Source: Alloprevotella sp. (GTDB lineage Bacteria > Bacteroidota > Bacteroidia > Bacteroidales > Bacteroidaceae). From it: 64,000 bases of DNA. Positions 36,283 through 45,197 of the stretch are shown in pieces. Made by a program: the position numbers and the translations under genes. Position 1 is the stretch's first letter; each line of letters begins with the position of its first letter. The notes under the pieces were generated by a model, which saw only the letters and a list, made by a program, of their open reading frames with translations, made no database searches and was not told the DNA's origin. Location of the stretch: positions 91,166-155,165 of the forward strand of contig JAFVDF010000001.1 in the NCBI GenBank assembly GCA_017478625.1. The letters are read 5' to 3'.

Positions 36283-36341
36283 AGTCTTACAGTTCGACAG
36301 AAAGCGTGCATACAGATGCACAATTATCCAACATAATCAAG

Positions 36342-36349
36342 CAAAGATA
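36342..36349 (-). promoter_or_regulatory. Predicted -7 box of the ruvA-sov unit
   Basis: The minus strand reads TATCTTTG, a full match, giving a leader of about 53 nt before ruvA ATG 36282. Confidence 0.5.
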
Positions 36350-36507
36350 TAAACAATCCGTAGAACGACGCACTTTTTTGGTTATATAATTACATTATAT
36401 AGTCCGATTATGCAATCTGATGCCTCCATAGTACAGTTCCGTAGCCCGATACTTCCATATAGACCTTATATAATGCGGTCAGCCAGTTTGCTTATTCCGT
36501 GTTCTGT

Positions 36508-36581
36508 TTCACAGTGCGAAATATGAATTTCACAGTGTGAAACGCGCATTTCACACTGTGAACTGGAAAACGGCACTATGC
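36508..36581 (+). repeat. 74-bp triple-palindrome element, copy D
   Basis: Palindromes lie at 36508-36520, 36529-36541 and 36550-36562 (centres 36514, 36535, 36556), with the tail GGAAAACGGCACTATG after them. The first unit has one change, TTCACAGTGCGAA. The copy is 158 bp from the ruvA -7 box and 42 bp from that of guaA. Confidence 0.95.
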
Positions 36582-36623
36582 AATTTTTCAGGCCTATTAT
36601 AAGACAGACGGATAGAAATATCC

Positions 36624-36631
36624 TATTTTTG
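36624..36631 (+). promoter_or_regulatory. Predicted -7 box of the guaA operon
   Basis: TATTTTTG matches TAnnTTTG, with a predicted leader of about 33 nt before guaA. Confidence 0.45.
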
Positions 36632-36669
36632 CATTAGATTAGTTTTTTATTCAACAACAGGTACTTGTC

Positions 36670-38211
36670 ATGGAACAAAAGATTGTAATTCTCGACTTCG
36701 GCTCTCAAACTACACAACTCATAGCCCGAAGGATCAGAGAACTGAATACTTTTTGCGAAATTCTGCCTTACAATAAGTTTCCCGATAATGCAGACGGCGT
36801 AATCGGGGTTGTACTGAGCGGATCGCCCCTTAGTGTTTACGACGCCGATAGTTTTCGCATCGAATTTGAGCCACTTGTAGGCCGATTTCCTATTCTCGGC
36901 ATCTGCTACGGGGCTCAACTGACGGCGCAACACTATGGCGGAACCGTAGAAGCCTGTGACAGGCGCGAATACGGCCGTGCCAACCTCTCCTATCGTGATG
37001 GCACAGACCCGCTGTTTAAGGATATTTCGCCAGAGAGCCAAGTTTGGATGAGCCACGGAGATACAATCACCGCATTGCCCCAAGGTTTTCGTCTGTCAGC
37101 CTCTACGGCAACCGTACGCTATGCGGCTTTCCGTTCAGAGGATAAGCCCATCTGGGGAGTACAGTTTCATCCGGAAGTATTCCACAGTTTAGAGGGCTCA
37201 CAACTGCTTCGCAACTTTGTGGTGGATATTTGCGGTAGCCGGCAGGTTTGGAGTCCGGCTTCGTTTGTAGAAGAAACCGTCAGCGAACTCCGTGAAACTC
37301 TCGGGCAGGACCGTGTAATCCTCGGACTGAGCGGAGGCGTGGATTCGACAGTAGCGGCAGTGTTGCTCAACAAGGCTATCGGACAGAATCTTTTCTGCAT
37401 CTTTGTGGATCACGGCATGCTTCGCAAAGATGAGTTCTCCCGCGTGTTGGCCGATTACAAGGACCTGGGACTAAATGTCATAGGCGTAGATGCCAGCGCC
37501 AAGTTCTTCTCAGACCTCGCAGGCGTGGAAGAGCCCGAGACAAAGCGCAAAATCATCGGTCGCGACTTTATAGAAGTCTTTGAGTCCGAGGCACAGAAAA
37601 TCAGCAATGCCAAATGGCTCGCTCAGGGTACAATATATCCCGACCGCATAGAGAGTCTGAACATAACGGGTAAGGTTATCAAGAGCCACCATAATGTAGG
37701 AGGTCTGCCCGAGCGTATGAATCTGCGATTGTGCGAACCTCTGAAATGGTTATTTAAGGATGAAGTGAGGCGCGTCGGTCGCGAATTGAAAATACCCCGT
37801 CATCTCATTTCACGCCACCCATTTCCCGGCCCGGGGCTGGCTGTAAGAATCTTAGGCGATATTACGCCCGAGAAAGTGGCTATGCTGCAGGAAGCAGACG
37901 ATATTTTCATCCAGGGATTGCGCGATTGGACAGACCAGGATGGTATTTCACTCTACGATAAAGTCTGGCAAGCGGGCGCCGTACTGCTTCCCGTCAACTC
38001 AGTGGGCGTTATGGGCGACGAACGCACTTATGAAAAAGCCGTAGCCCTCCGTGCCGTGACCAGCACGGATGCTATGACGGCCGACTGGGCCCATCTGCCC
38101 TACGAATTTCTGGCTGACGTTTCCAACAAGATTATTAATCGCGTTCGAGGGGTCAATCGCGTCTGCTACGATATCTCTTCAAAACCGCCATCAACTATTG
38201 AGTGGGAATAG
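36670..38211 (+). CDS. guaA: GMP synthase (glutamine-hydrolysing)
   Basis: A 513-aa enzyme converting XMP to GMP. The class I glutamine amidotransferase domain (about residues 1-195) has [10 protein letters not shown] with the catalytic Cys and [10 protein letters not shown] with His and Glu. The ATP pyrophosphatase domain has the P-loop [13 protein letters not shown], and the C-terminal dimerisation domain ends [10 protein letters not shown] as in the family. It opens a run of five plus-strand genes (to 40549) with gaps of 6, 21, 5 and 35 bp. Confidence 0.97.
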   Translation: MEQKIVILDFGSQTTQLIARRIRELNTFCEILPYNKFPDNADGVIGVVLSGSPLSVYDADSFRIEFEPLVGRFPILGICYGAQLTAQHYGGTVEACDRREYGRANLSYRDGTDPLFKDISPESQVWMSHGDTITALPQGFRLSASTATVRYAAFRSEDKPIWGVQFHPEVFHSLEGSQLLRNFVVDICGSRQVWSPASFVEETVSELRETLGQDRVILGLSGGVDSTVAAVLLNKAIGQNLFCIFVDHGMLRKDEFSRVLADYKDLGLNVIGVDASAKFFSDLAGVEEPETKRKIIGRDFIEVFESEAQKISNAKWLAQGTIYPDRIESLNITGKVIKSHHNVGGLPERMNLRLCEPLKWLFKDEVRRVGRELKIPRHLISRHPFPGPGLAVRILGDITPEKVAMLQEADDIFIQGLRDWTDQDGISLYDKVWQAGAVLLPVNSVGVMGDERTYEKAVALRAVTSTDAMTADWAHLPYEFLADVSNKIINRVRGVNRVCYDISSKPPSTIEWE

Positions 38212-38217
38212 TAAGAT

Positions 38218-38502
38218 ATGGAAACCAACTTACCGCCCTATGTGGCCGATTTCGTAGAGGCTCTGGCCGACTTTTGCGAACGTTGTCTGCTTGAATCCAA
38301 TTATGACAGCGAATACTCCAATGAGGCTATACGCATACTGGATGCGCGAAACCACCTGTTTCGTAAGCAGACGGCTTCGGCCACCGATGAGGAACACGAC
38401 ATCTATATGTTGCGCGACTTATTGCGTATAGATGAATCCACATTGGACTTTCGCGTCAATCGACAACGCATATTGTCTATTGCCAGAAACTATTTCTATT
38501 AA
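38218..38502 (+). CDS. Small acidic hypothetical protein after guaA
   Basis: A 94-aa protein I do not recognise. It looks all-helical and acidic, with a LPPYVADFVEALADFCERC start faintly like the N-terminus of the DUF5063 protein at 16978. It begins 6 bp after guaA and is followed by a thioesterase gene after 21 bp, so it is clearly co-transcribed. Two Cys at about 21 and 23 have no recognisable metal-binding context. Confidence 0.65.
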   Translation: METNLPPYVADFVEALADFCERCLLESNYDSEYSNEAIRILDARNHLFRKQTASATDEEHDIYMLRDLLRIDESTLDFRVNRQRILSIARNYFY

Positions 38503-38523
38503 ACTGTAAAACGATTCACGATA

Positions 38524-38961
38524 ATGATACAACCTACCGACGAACAGACATACCGCCATAATCTCGACATCCAAATACGCTTCAACGATGTAGATAGGCT
38601 CGGACATGTGAACAACAACGCCTATTTTTCCTATTACGACCTTGGAAAGGTGGATTACTTTAACCAAGTGTTTCATCTCTATACCGAACCTAACGACATC
38701 CTGCCCGTAGTTGTAAATATCAACGCCGATTTTTACGCTCCGGTATTTGGCGCCGATGATATCGTTATGCAGACAACCGTCTCCCATATCGGGAAAAAAA
38801 GTTTCACGCTCGAACAGCGCGCCGTCAATAGGAAGTCGGGGCAGACCGTATGCCACTGTCGCACCGTCATGGTATGTTTTTCGCTGAAGAATAATACCTC
38901 CGTCGAAGTGCCCGAAGATTTCCGCCGGGCCATCTGTACTTACGAACAAAAAGAATTATAG
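38524..38961 (+). CDS. Acyl-CoA thioesterase (4HBT hotdog fold)
   Basis: A 145-aa single hotdog-fold protein. QIRFNDVDRLGHVNNNAYFSYYD is the classic YbgC/FadM-type signature, with the catalytic Asp in the DVDRLGHVNN stretch. It hydrolyses an acyl-CoA of unknown chain length in the cytoplasm. It lies between the small acidic gene and aroB, 5 bp before the latter. Confidence 0.9.
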   Translation: MIQPTDEQTYRHNLDIQIRFNDVDRLGHVNNNAYFSYYDLGKVDYFNQVFHLYTEPNDILPVVVNINADFYAPVFGADDIVMQTTVSHIGKKSFTLEQRAVNRKSGQTVCHCRTVMVCFSLKNNTSVEVPEDFRRAICTYEQKEL

Positions 38962-38966
38962 AATTT

Positions 38967-40001
38967 ATGTCCATCATAACCGAAGACATAAATGCCAGTA
39001 TTCAGCAGTTCATTGCGACGCAGAAGTACGACGGCGCAATAATCATAACAGACGAAAACACAAAGATTTACTGCCGTCCCATTATAGAATCGCTCGATAT
39101 CCCTATCCACGACATTTGCATACCGGTCGGAGAGGAAAAAAAGTCGGTGCAGACACTCGTCTCAGTATGGGAGCAGATGGAGCAAATAGGCGCATCACGC
39201 CATAGCCTTATGCTCTGCCTCGGTGGGGGCGTTGTGTCAGACCTTGGGGGTATGGCAGCTGCCTGTTACAAGCGCGGAATCGACTGCGTCAATATTCCGA
39301 CGACGCTTCTCTCTATGATAGATGCCAGCGCAGGCGGGAAAACAGGAGTAAACTTCCTCGGACTGAAAAACGAGATAGGTCTCATCCGTCAGCCCAAGGC
39401 AATATTCCTCTATCTCCCTTATCTGAAAACGTTGCCCCAGGCAGAGATGCGCTCAGGCTATGCTGAAATGCTCAAACATGCCCTGCTAACCAACCGAAAA
39501 GTCCTGGCGCTTCACCTCCTATATAATTGGGCAGAGCCAGACCTCCGTGCGCTGAATCCATTGATAGAAGAAAGCCTGCGCGTCAAGGGAGAAATTGTGT
39601 CACAAGACCCTCACGATCACGGACCACGTAAGGCCCTGAATCTGGGCCATACTTTTGGCCACGCATTCGAGGAGTATTTTCTTCAGAAGTCGGCTCCCCT
39701 GCCCCACGGCTATTGTGTAGCGTGGGGATTAGTCGCTGCACTTTACGCCAGCGCTATTGTCACAGGCCTACAGACCGATGTGCTGCATCAAGTGGCCCAT
39801 TATATTTTCGAACTCTATGGTCGTCCCGAAATCTTGTGCCGTGATTACGACGCACTGTATAAGCTGATGGAGCACGACAAGAAATCCACAGGCCAAGAGG
39901 TCCGTTTTGTGCTTCTGGAGGACGTGGGGCGTCCGCAGATAGATGTGGTTCTGGAAAAAAATTGTATCTTTGAAGCCCTTGATTTCCTACGGGAAGGCTA
40001 A
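38967..40001 (+). CDS. aroB: 3-dehydroquinate synthase
   Basis: A 344-aa NAD- and metal-dependent enzyme of the shikimate pathway. The NAD-binding GGGVVSDLGGMAAACYKRG and NIPTTLLSMIDASAGGKTGVNF are present, as are the metal ligands in RSGYAEMLKHALL (Glu) and LNLGHTFGHAFE (His). A KKSTGQEVRFVLL segment closes the active site. It is the fourth gene of the guaA run. Confidence 0.96.
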   Translation: MSIITEDINASIQQFIATQKYDGAIIITDENTKIYCRPIIESLDIPIHDICIPVGEEKKSVQTLVSVWEQMEQIGASRHSLMLCLGGGVVSDLGGMAAACYKRGIDCVNIPTTLLSMIDASAGGKTGVNFLGLKNEIGLIRQPKAIFLYLPYLKTLPQAEMRSGYAEMLKHALLTNRKVLALHLLYNWAEPDLRALNPLIEESLRVKGEIVSQDPHDHGPRKALNLGHTFGHAFEEYFLQKSAPLPHGYCVAWGLVAALYASAIVTGLQTDVLHQVAHYIFELYGRPEILCRDYDALYKLMEHDKKSTGQEVRFVLLEDVGRPQIDVVLEKNCIFEALDFLREG

Positions 40002-40036
40002 CATCATATAATTTAATCAACCGAAATCCCTAAGCA

Positions 40037-40549
40037 ATGAAACAGTTATTTACACTAATTTTCCTGGCGCTGGCTATGGTCAGCACGCGCCCTGCTTTTG
40101 CTCAGAATCAGAACCGTCCTACGGCTCAAAAGGCCGATGTAGTCAGCACACCCAACGAGCGTCAGCTCGAAAAGCTCGGACTAAAAGATGCCCGTCTTAA
40201 AGAAATTCGCACCGGCATCTGGGCGGTCAGCCAAGGCAATAAGAAAAAAGGTTTCGTACTTAATAGTGCGGAATTTTCCAAAGAAGTTGTGGGCTACCAC
40301 GGTAATACTCCCCTCTTGGTGTATATAGATGGCAGTAAAAAAGTGGCTTCGCTACTCAGCCTGCGTAATCGTGAGACGCCATCCTATTATAATCGCGCAG
40401 AAACACTCCTTAAGAACTGGAAAGGCAAAAGTGTAAAGGAAGCAAAGAAGGCTCGCGTGGACGCAGTGAGTGGAGCTACATATTCTTCTGATGCTATAAT
40501 TCAGAATGTAAAGGCTACTCTCGAAGCCTACAATAAGTATTGCAAATAA
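40037..40549 (+). CDS. Exported FMN-binding domain protein (covalent flavinylation motif)
   Basis: A 170-aa protein with a signal peptide (basic MKQ, hydrophobic core, cleavage near AFAQ). The C-terminal FMN_bind domain (about residues 85-165) ends with VDAVSGATYSSDAI, the motif that the ApbE flavin transferase modifies in NqrC/RnfG-like proteins; here the acceptor position is Ser rather than the commoner Thr. It is probably a periplasmic one-electron carrier. It is the last gene of the guaA run, before a hairpin terminator. No apbE or rnf gene is in the window. Confidence 0.85.
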   Translation: MKQLFTLIFLALAMVSTRPAFAQNQNRPTAQKADVVSTPNERQLEKLGLKDARLKEIRTGIWAVSQGNKKKGFVLNSAEFSKEVVGYHGNTPLLVYIDGSKKVASLLSLRNRETPSYYNRAETLLKNWKGKSVKEAKKARVDAVSGATYSSDAIIQNVKATLEAYNKYCK

Positions 40550-40577
40550 TCCGACAGTTTATTCTTAAAATTACAGA

Positions 40578-40609
40578 GTTGGGCGAATCGATATCTCGGT
40601 TCGCCCAAC
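40578..40609. terminator. Bidirectional hairpin terminator between FMN-binding gene and queA
   Basis: A 14-bp stem (GTTGGGCGAATCGA with TCGGTTCGCCCAAC, including one T-G pair) closes on a TATC loop. It lies between two convergent genes. The T-tract is weak on both sides. Confidence 0.7.
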
Positions 40610-40628
40610 TTGTATAACTGATGTTTTC

Positions 40629-41885
40629 TTATGGAAAGATAAGGCAACTGTCGCCGTAGCTTAGGAAACGGAAGTCGTGGCTAAGCGCGTAGTCGTATAT
40701 CTCTCTCCACCGCCCATTTACAAAGGCGCTGACGAGCAACAGCAACGTAGATCTGGGCTGATGGAAATTGGTAATCATCGCACGCACTAATCGGAATTTA
40801 TAACCCGGGGCTATTATGATTTGAGTGGAGGCTTGTATGGAGTCGAGCGAACGACTGTCCATATACTTCAATAGGGCTGTCAGCGCATCGCAGGCACTAA
40901 TCGGCTCACGCCCCGATTGGGCCAACTCGTAGGGTAGCCACTGGGGAACAAAAAGTTCGTCCGGCGAAAGATTAGGATTATCTGCCAGTTGTACGCCAAT
41001 ATAGTAGAGGCTCTCCAAAGTACGCACCGATGTAGTTCCTACGGCCAAGCAACGGCAATCGTGCTCTAACAGATTGACAACCGTATCGCGTCGGACGCTA
41101 ACCCATTCGGCGTGCATGGTATGTCCGTCTATTTCTTCCGTCTTAACGGGTTTGAAAGTCCCCGCACCGACATGTAGCGTGATTTCATCCAGTTCTATGC
41201 CGTTTTCACGGAGTTGTGCCAGGACAGAAGGGGTAAAATGGAGCCCTGCAGTAGGGGCTGCGACAGAACCTTTAATCTTTGAATAGACAGTCTGGTAGTC
41301 TGAGAGATCCCGATATTCGGTTTTGCGATTTAGATATGGCGGTATGGGAAGTTCTCCGCAGGCGTCGAGCAATTCAGCAAATGTAACGGACGCATCGGAC
41401 CATTCAAAACTGACTTCGAAGCCACTTCCGTGGGCACAACCCCGTCGAGCCGTCAGACAGATACGCTTGCCCTCCACAATTACTTCCTTGTGCAGCTCGC
41501 CTTCTTTCCACTTCTTGGCGTTTCCTATAAGGCAAACCCACGACACATGGCTTGTACTGGAAAACGAGACTTGGTAATCCTTCGGTACAAGGGGTTCAAG
41601 ACAGAATATCTCTATGTGCGCCCCAGATTCCTTTAGGAAATGCAGTCGTGCATATATGACGCGCGTGTTGTTGAATATCATCAACGACTGCGGGCTTATG
41701 TAATCTTTCAGGTTCTTGAAGATATCTTCCGACACAAGGCCGTTGCGCCACACTAGAAGCTTGCAATCATCGCGTGGCTCTACTGGAAATTTTGCTATGC
41801 GCTCATCAGGCAATTCGTAGTCATATTCCGCGATACGAATGTGCCGGGTATTTTGCGGATTAGAGGGTTCTATCGGCTGGTTCAT
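40629..41885 (-). CDS. queA: S-adenosylmethionine:tRNA ribosyltransferase-isomerase
   Basis: A 418-aa enzyme forming epoxyqueuosine in tRNA anticodons. Family signatures are YDYELPDERIAKFPVEPRDDCKLLV-like start, VAAPTAGLHFTP, LHVGAGTFKPVKTEEIDGHTMHAEW, and a late ITNFHQPRSTLLLLVSAF. It is longer than the E. coli enzyme (356 aa) by about 60 residues, mostly around residues 280-340 and at the N-terminus. It is the last gene of a four-gene minus-strand unit, 7 bp after the C10 peptidase gene. Confidence 0.94.
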   Translation of the reverse strand: MNQPIEPSNPQNTRHIRIAEYDYELPDERIAKFPVEPRDDCKLLVWRNGLVSEDIFKNLKDYISPQSLMIFNNTRVIYARLHFLKESGAHIEIFCLEPLVPKDYQVSFSSTSHVSWVCLIGNAKKWKEGELHKEVIVEGKRICLTARRGCAHGSGFEVSFEWSDASVTFAELLDACGELPIPPYLNRKTEYRDLSDYQTVYSKIKGSVAAPTAGLHFTPSVLAQLRENGIELDEITLHVGAGTFKPVKTEEIDGHTMHAEWVSVRRDTVVNLLEHDCRCLAVGTTSVRTLESLYYIGVQLADNPNLSPDELFVPQWLPYELAQSGREPISACDALTALLKYMDSRSLDSIQASTQIIIAPGYKFRLVRAMITNFHQPRSTLLLLVSAFVNGRWREIYDYALSHDFRFLSYGDSCLIFP

Positions 41886-41892
41886 CGTAGTT

Positions 41893-43758
41893 TTATTCTT
41901 GTAGAATAATGATTTTCTTCTTGTTCTTAATGTAAACGCCCGGTTCGGTAGGCTGATTGATTCGCGCGCCCCTCAGATTTCTCCATACGGGCGGGCCTGC
42001 TGGGTCTTTGCCTATTTCAAAGGCCTTCTCCAATACTACATTCCACGGGCTGCGTATTAGTAATTTGTAACTGGTCTCGAAGTCCAGACCTGTGAAAGCC
42101 ACTTCGTCGTCAATTTCCTCATTCGGCGCCAGATAAAGTACGTGCGGATGGCGCGTTCCCTCATCGCTTACTCCGTCTTGAGGGAGAACTTCGTAAATTA
42201 CATTACGCCCGGTACGGAAAGATGCGTCCTCGTTTTTGATATGCATACGCACTCTGATGGCATTATTATCCGTAAATTCTATTTCTGGCTCGGAGAAACT
42301 CACATTGGCTTGCCGCCCGGCCCTTATATTGAGGTCTGCCACGGGAATATAAGCCGATCCGTCTGGAGAAATATACAATGTGCGTGCGCCTGTCTTGTTG
42401 AAGCGCACATGTACGAGGACTTCATCGGTTTCTCCTGCGCGTAGCGTGGAACTACCGTAGCCTATGTAATCTATATCGGACAACGGATTGGCAGCTCCCT
42501 GTGGCGAGGTGAAAAGTACGGCGGGCGTGGTCAGAGTATATTCCGATGTGTTGGTCAGATGTAGGGAAAGCCGCGTGTACATATTGGTAAACGGTTCGTC
42601 CATAAGGTTGTAGGACGACACGATTATCTCGTCGTCTGAGCGGTCTATGGGTTCGGGAAATTCCACCTCCTGCTCATCGGGATGAATAAAGACAACTTCG
42701 TGGTTGATATAGTAACCGTCACGCTGCCCCTCTTCCGTCCGGTCAAAAGGCTGTTCTGCCGTATAAAGCCACGAGAGGTCAAAATAGCCGTCATAATTGC
42801 CTCCATAGCCCCAATTGACATGGAAAAAACCATCTTTATCCAATCCGTCTATTACAAAGGCGTGTCCACCCATATGTTGGGTGTTTGCCGACATATATAC
42901 GGGCCGTTTGGAAAAAAGTTCGTTCCGAATCATCGCAATAAAGTCCGCCGGTTCGAATATATAACTGTCTGCATAGACTACATATTGCAATCCGAAAATA
43001 TCACGGAGAGCAGGGCCTACGCGATAGGTGTACGCTCCCGAATCGCCTAAGCCGTACTGCATCAGCACCGCTGCACCAAGCCAATAACTTAAGGTAGCGA
43101 CTTCCTTTGTGCTTTCTTCTGAATCATCCGGACTATACTGATCTCTTATTTCTGCGGTGTTTACGCTACTTCCTGCGGGAACCCTGCTGACCGTATAATT
43201 GCCCGTGCTATAACCTTGGATGCCTTGTTGCAGAGTATAGGTCCGTCGGTAGTAAGTAAGAATCTGTTCGAGTGCTGTAGCCACACATCCCACTTGACAA
43301 TGCTCCTGGCTGATGGTTCCATTACCATAGGACCAGACAGGACACTCGCGATTGTACGGATCATCCTGGTGTCGGACGGTAGTAAGGAGTGGCTTGACCG
43401 TGCGGGCCACCTGTGATTTTACCTGAACCATCTCTCCACGCGAAAGTCCCTCATCCAGCATCGTCAGCCAGTCCTGCAACTGGACAGGCATATCCCCTTT
43501 TCCCATTGCACCATAGCCGAGAACAGGCGGAAGCGACTTGTCAGCCGAGACAAGTACGAAATTGTGTTGCACATCTTCATATAGGCAGACGGCGGAGCCT
43601 TTAAAACGCAAGGAGGGCTGTTTTGTCGGCGCATTGTCCGTTTGCGTAGCAAAGAAAGTCTGTGCGCGTTTACTGGCCAAGCGTTCTTTCGATGTCTGGG
43701 CCGTAGATGTCAGCCAACAGGTGGCTAAGAGGAGGATAAGGGTCAGGGATTTTTGCAT
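41893..43758 (-). CDS. Secreted C10-family cysteine protease with a short C-terminal tail
   Basis: A 621-aa streptopain (SpeB)-like protease. It has a signal peptide ending near TAQ (residue 21), a Spi-type inhibitory propeptide (about 25-125), and the peptidase (about 130-365). The nucleophile is Cys158 in QVGCVATALEQI and the catalytic His299 is in GGHAFVIDGL, followed by FFHVNWGYGG. A beta-rich C-terminal region (about 380-590) has immunoglobulin-like repeats. The end, PGVYIKNKKKIIIL, resembles short Bacteroidota tails that may direct proteins to type IX export. It is co-transcribed with recD-like, cls and queA genes, which have no evident link to it. Confidence 0.9.
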   Translation of the reverse strand: MQKSLTLILLLATCWLTSTAQTSKERLASKRAQTFFATQTDNAPTKQPSLRFKGSAVCLYEDVQHNFVLVSADKSLPPVLGYGAMGKGDMPVQLQDWLTMLDEGLSRGEMVQVKSQVARTVKPLLTTVRHQDDPYNRECPVWSYGNGTISQEHCQVGCVATALEQILTYYRRTYTLQQGIQGYSTGNYTVSRVPAGSSVNTAEIRDQYSPDDSEESTKEVATLSYWLGAAVLMQYGLGDSGAYTYRVGPALRDIFGLQYVVYADSYIFEPADFIAMIRNELFSKRPVYMSANTQHMGGHAFVIDGLDKDGFFHVNWGYGGNYDGYFDLSWLYTAEQPFDRTEEGQRDGYYINHEVVFIHPDEQEVEFPEPIDRSDDEIIVSSYNLMDEPFTNMYTRLSLHLTNTSEYTLTTPAVLFTSPQGAANPLSDIDYIGYGSSTLRAGETDEVLVHVRFNKTGARTLYISPDGSAYIPVADLNIRAGRQANVSFSEPEIEFTDNNAIRVRMHIKNEDASFRTGRNVIYEVLPQDGVSDEGTRHPHVLYLAPNEEIDDEVAFTGLDFETSYKLLIRSPWNVVLEKAFEIGKDPAGPPVWRNLRGARINQPTEPGVYIKNKKKIIILQE

Positions 43759-43769
43759 AAAGCAGGGAT

Positions 43770-45194
43770 TTATAAAAGTGGGGAAAAGATTCGTATGGTG
43801 GATTCAGTAAGGCGTTTGAGTACAGGACGTTGTTGCCATTTGTCAAAGCAGACTTCTTCGCAGAAAGCCATATCCTGTAGAAATTTCTCCTTGATCTGTC
43901 GCGCCACGTCCTTATCGTAAACGACGGCGTTAGCCTCAAAATTATTTTCATAACTACGGAAATCCATATTAGAAGAGCCCACTGAGCAGATTTCATCATC
44001 CACTACCACGCTCTTAGCATGCAGAAAACCGTTCTTATAGCGGAATATGCGTACACCTGCCTTCAGTGCATCGGCAAAATAGCTCTCGTTGGCCCATTTC
44101 AGTATCTTGCTGTCCGGTCGCATAGGCACCATGATATTTACCTCTATGCCCGCGAACGACGCAGTCTGTAGCGCCTGCAAGATGGAGTCAGAAGGAAGAA
44201 AATAGGGCGTTTGTATATAGATACTTCTCCGTGCGTTCTGGAAAAGCCAGGTTTGCATATACAAAATGGCCGGACAATCGGCAAAAGGCGACGAAGACAT
44301 AATCTGACAGGGTATGCTTTCCAATCCAGCCGAGCCATCTGCAGGGAAAAGACGTGGAGAAAGCTCCACCTTACGGCTTGCAATGGACCAGTCCCATAGG
44401 AATATACTTTGAAGGCTGGCTACGACATCTCCCTGCAAGCGTAGATGCAGGTCATTCCATTGGCTTCCACCCCGAGAGAAATAGCGGATGGCAAGATTCA
44501 TGCCTCCTATGAACCCCACGGAGCCATCTATGACGCAGATCTTGCGGTGGTTTCGGTAATTTACCTTACGCGTCAGACTGGGAAAACGTACTGGCTGAGA
44601 GGCTACTACTATGCCCCCTGCATTTTGGAGCTTTGTAAAGAGCGAATCGGTAACATTCCAGTTTCCTACATCGTCGTAAAGCAAGCGTACCTCTATGCCC
44701 TCGCGCGCTTTGTCCGAGAGAGCGTCTATCAGCATACGCCCCACGCTGTCGTCCTCTATGATATAGGTCTGTAGGTGGATGTGGTCGGTGGCTTGCCGTA
44801 TCGCACGGAGCAATCCGATAAAGAAATCGTCGGCTTCCTTAAAGACGCTGACCGACTGTGTACCCAGAAGCGGATGAGCGTATTGTCTTTCCAACGCGCG
44901 GGACATAGGTTCCCAATGGGCATCTATGTTGGGCCGGTTCGTCGGATTGATATAGCGATGTATCTGCTGTTCATATTCGTGGATTTCCCTATGGCGCAAT
45001 TTCCATTCCCTACGGAAATCCTGCCCAAAGAAATAGAACAGAATAAAACCAAGCACCGGCAAAAACCAAACTATGAATAACCAGACGACAGTCTTAGCCG
45101 GCTGGCGATTTTCAAGCACAAGCACGAGCACGGTATTGGCCAACAAGACGACATATACGGCCACTGCAATCCAAAAAAAGACTTCTGTCCACAT
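43770..45194 (-). CDS. cls: Cardiolipin synthase (phospholipase D superfamily)
   Basis: A 474-aa inner-membrane enzyme that condenses two phosphatidylglycerols, or related donors, into cardiolipin. Two N-terminal helices (about residues 5-25 and 36-56) precede the catalytic part. The two HKD motifs are HRKICVID (His216) and HAKSVVVD (His392), each with the following GxxN/GSSN sequence. It starts 3 bp after the recD-like gene. Confidence 0.95.
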   Translation of the reverse strand: MWTEVFFWIAVAVYVVLLANTVLVLVLENRQPAKTVVWLFIVWFLPVLGFILFYFFGQDFRREWKLRHREIHEYEQQIHRYINPTNRPNIDAHWEPMSRALERQYAHPLLGTQSVSVFKEADDFFIGLLRAIRQATDHIHLQTYIIEDDSVGRMLIDALSDKAREGIEVRLLYDDVGNWNVTDSLFTKLQNAGGIVVASQPVRFPSLTRKVNYRNHRKICVIDGSVGFIGGMNLAIRYFSRGGSQWNDLHLRLQGDVVASLQSIFLWDWSIASRKVELSPRLFPADGSAGLESIPCQIMSSSPFADCPAILYMQTWLFQNARRSIYIQTPYFLPSDSILQALQTASFAGIEVNIMVPMRPDSKILKWANESYFADALKAGVRIFRYKNGFLHAKSVVVDDEICSVGSSNMDFRSYENNFEANAVVYDKDVARQIKEKFLQDMAFCEEVCFDKWQQRPVLKRLTESTIRIFSPLL

Positions 45195-45197
45195 AAC

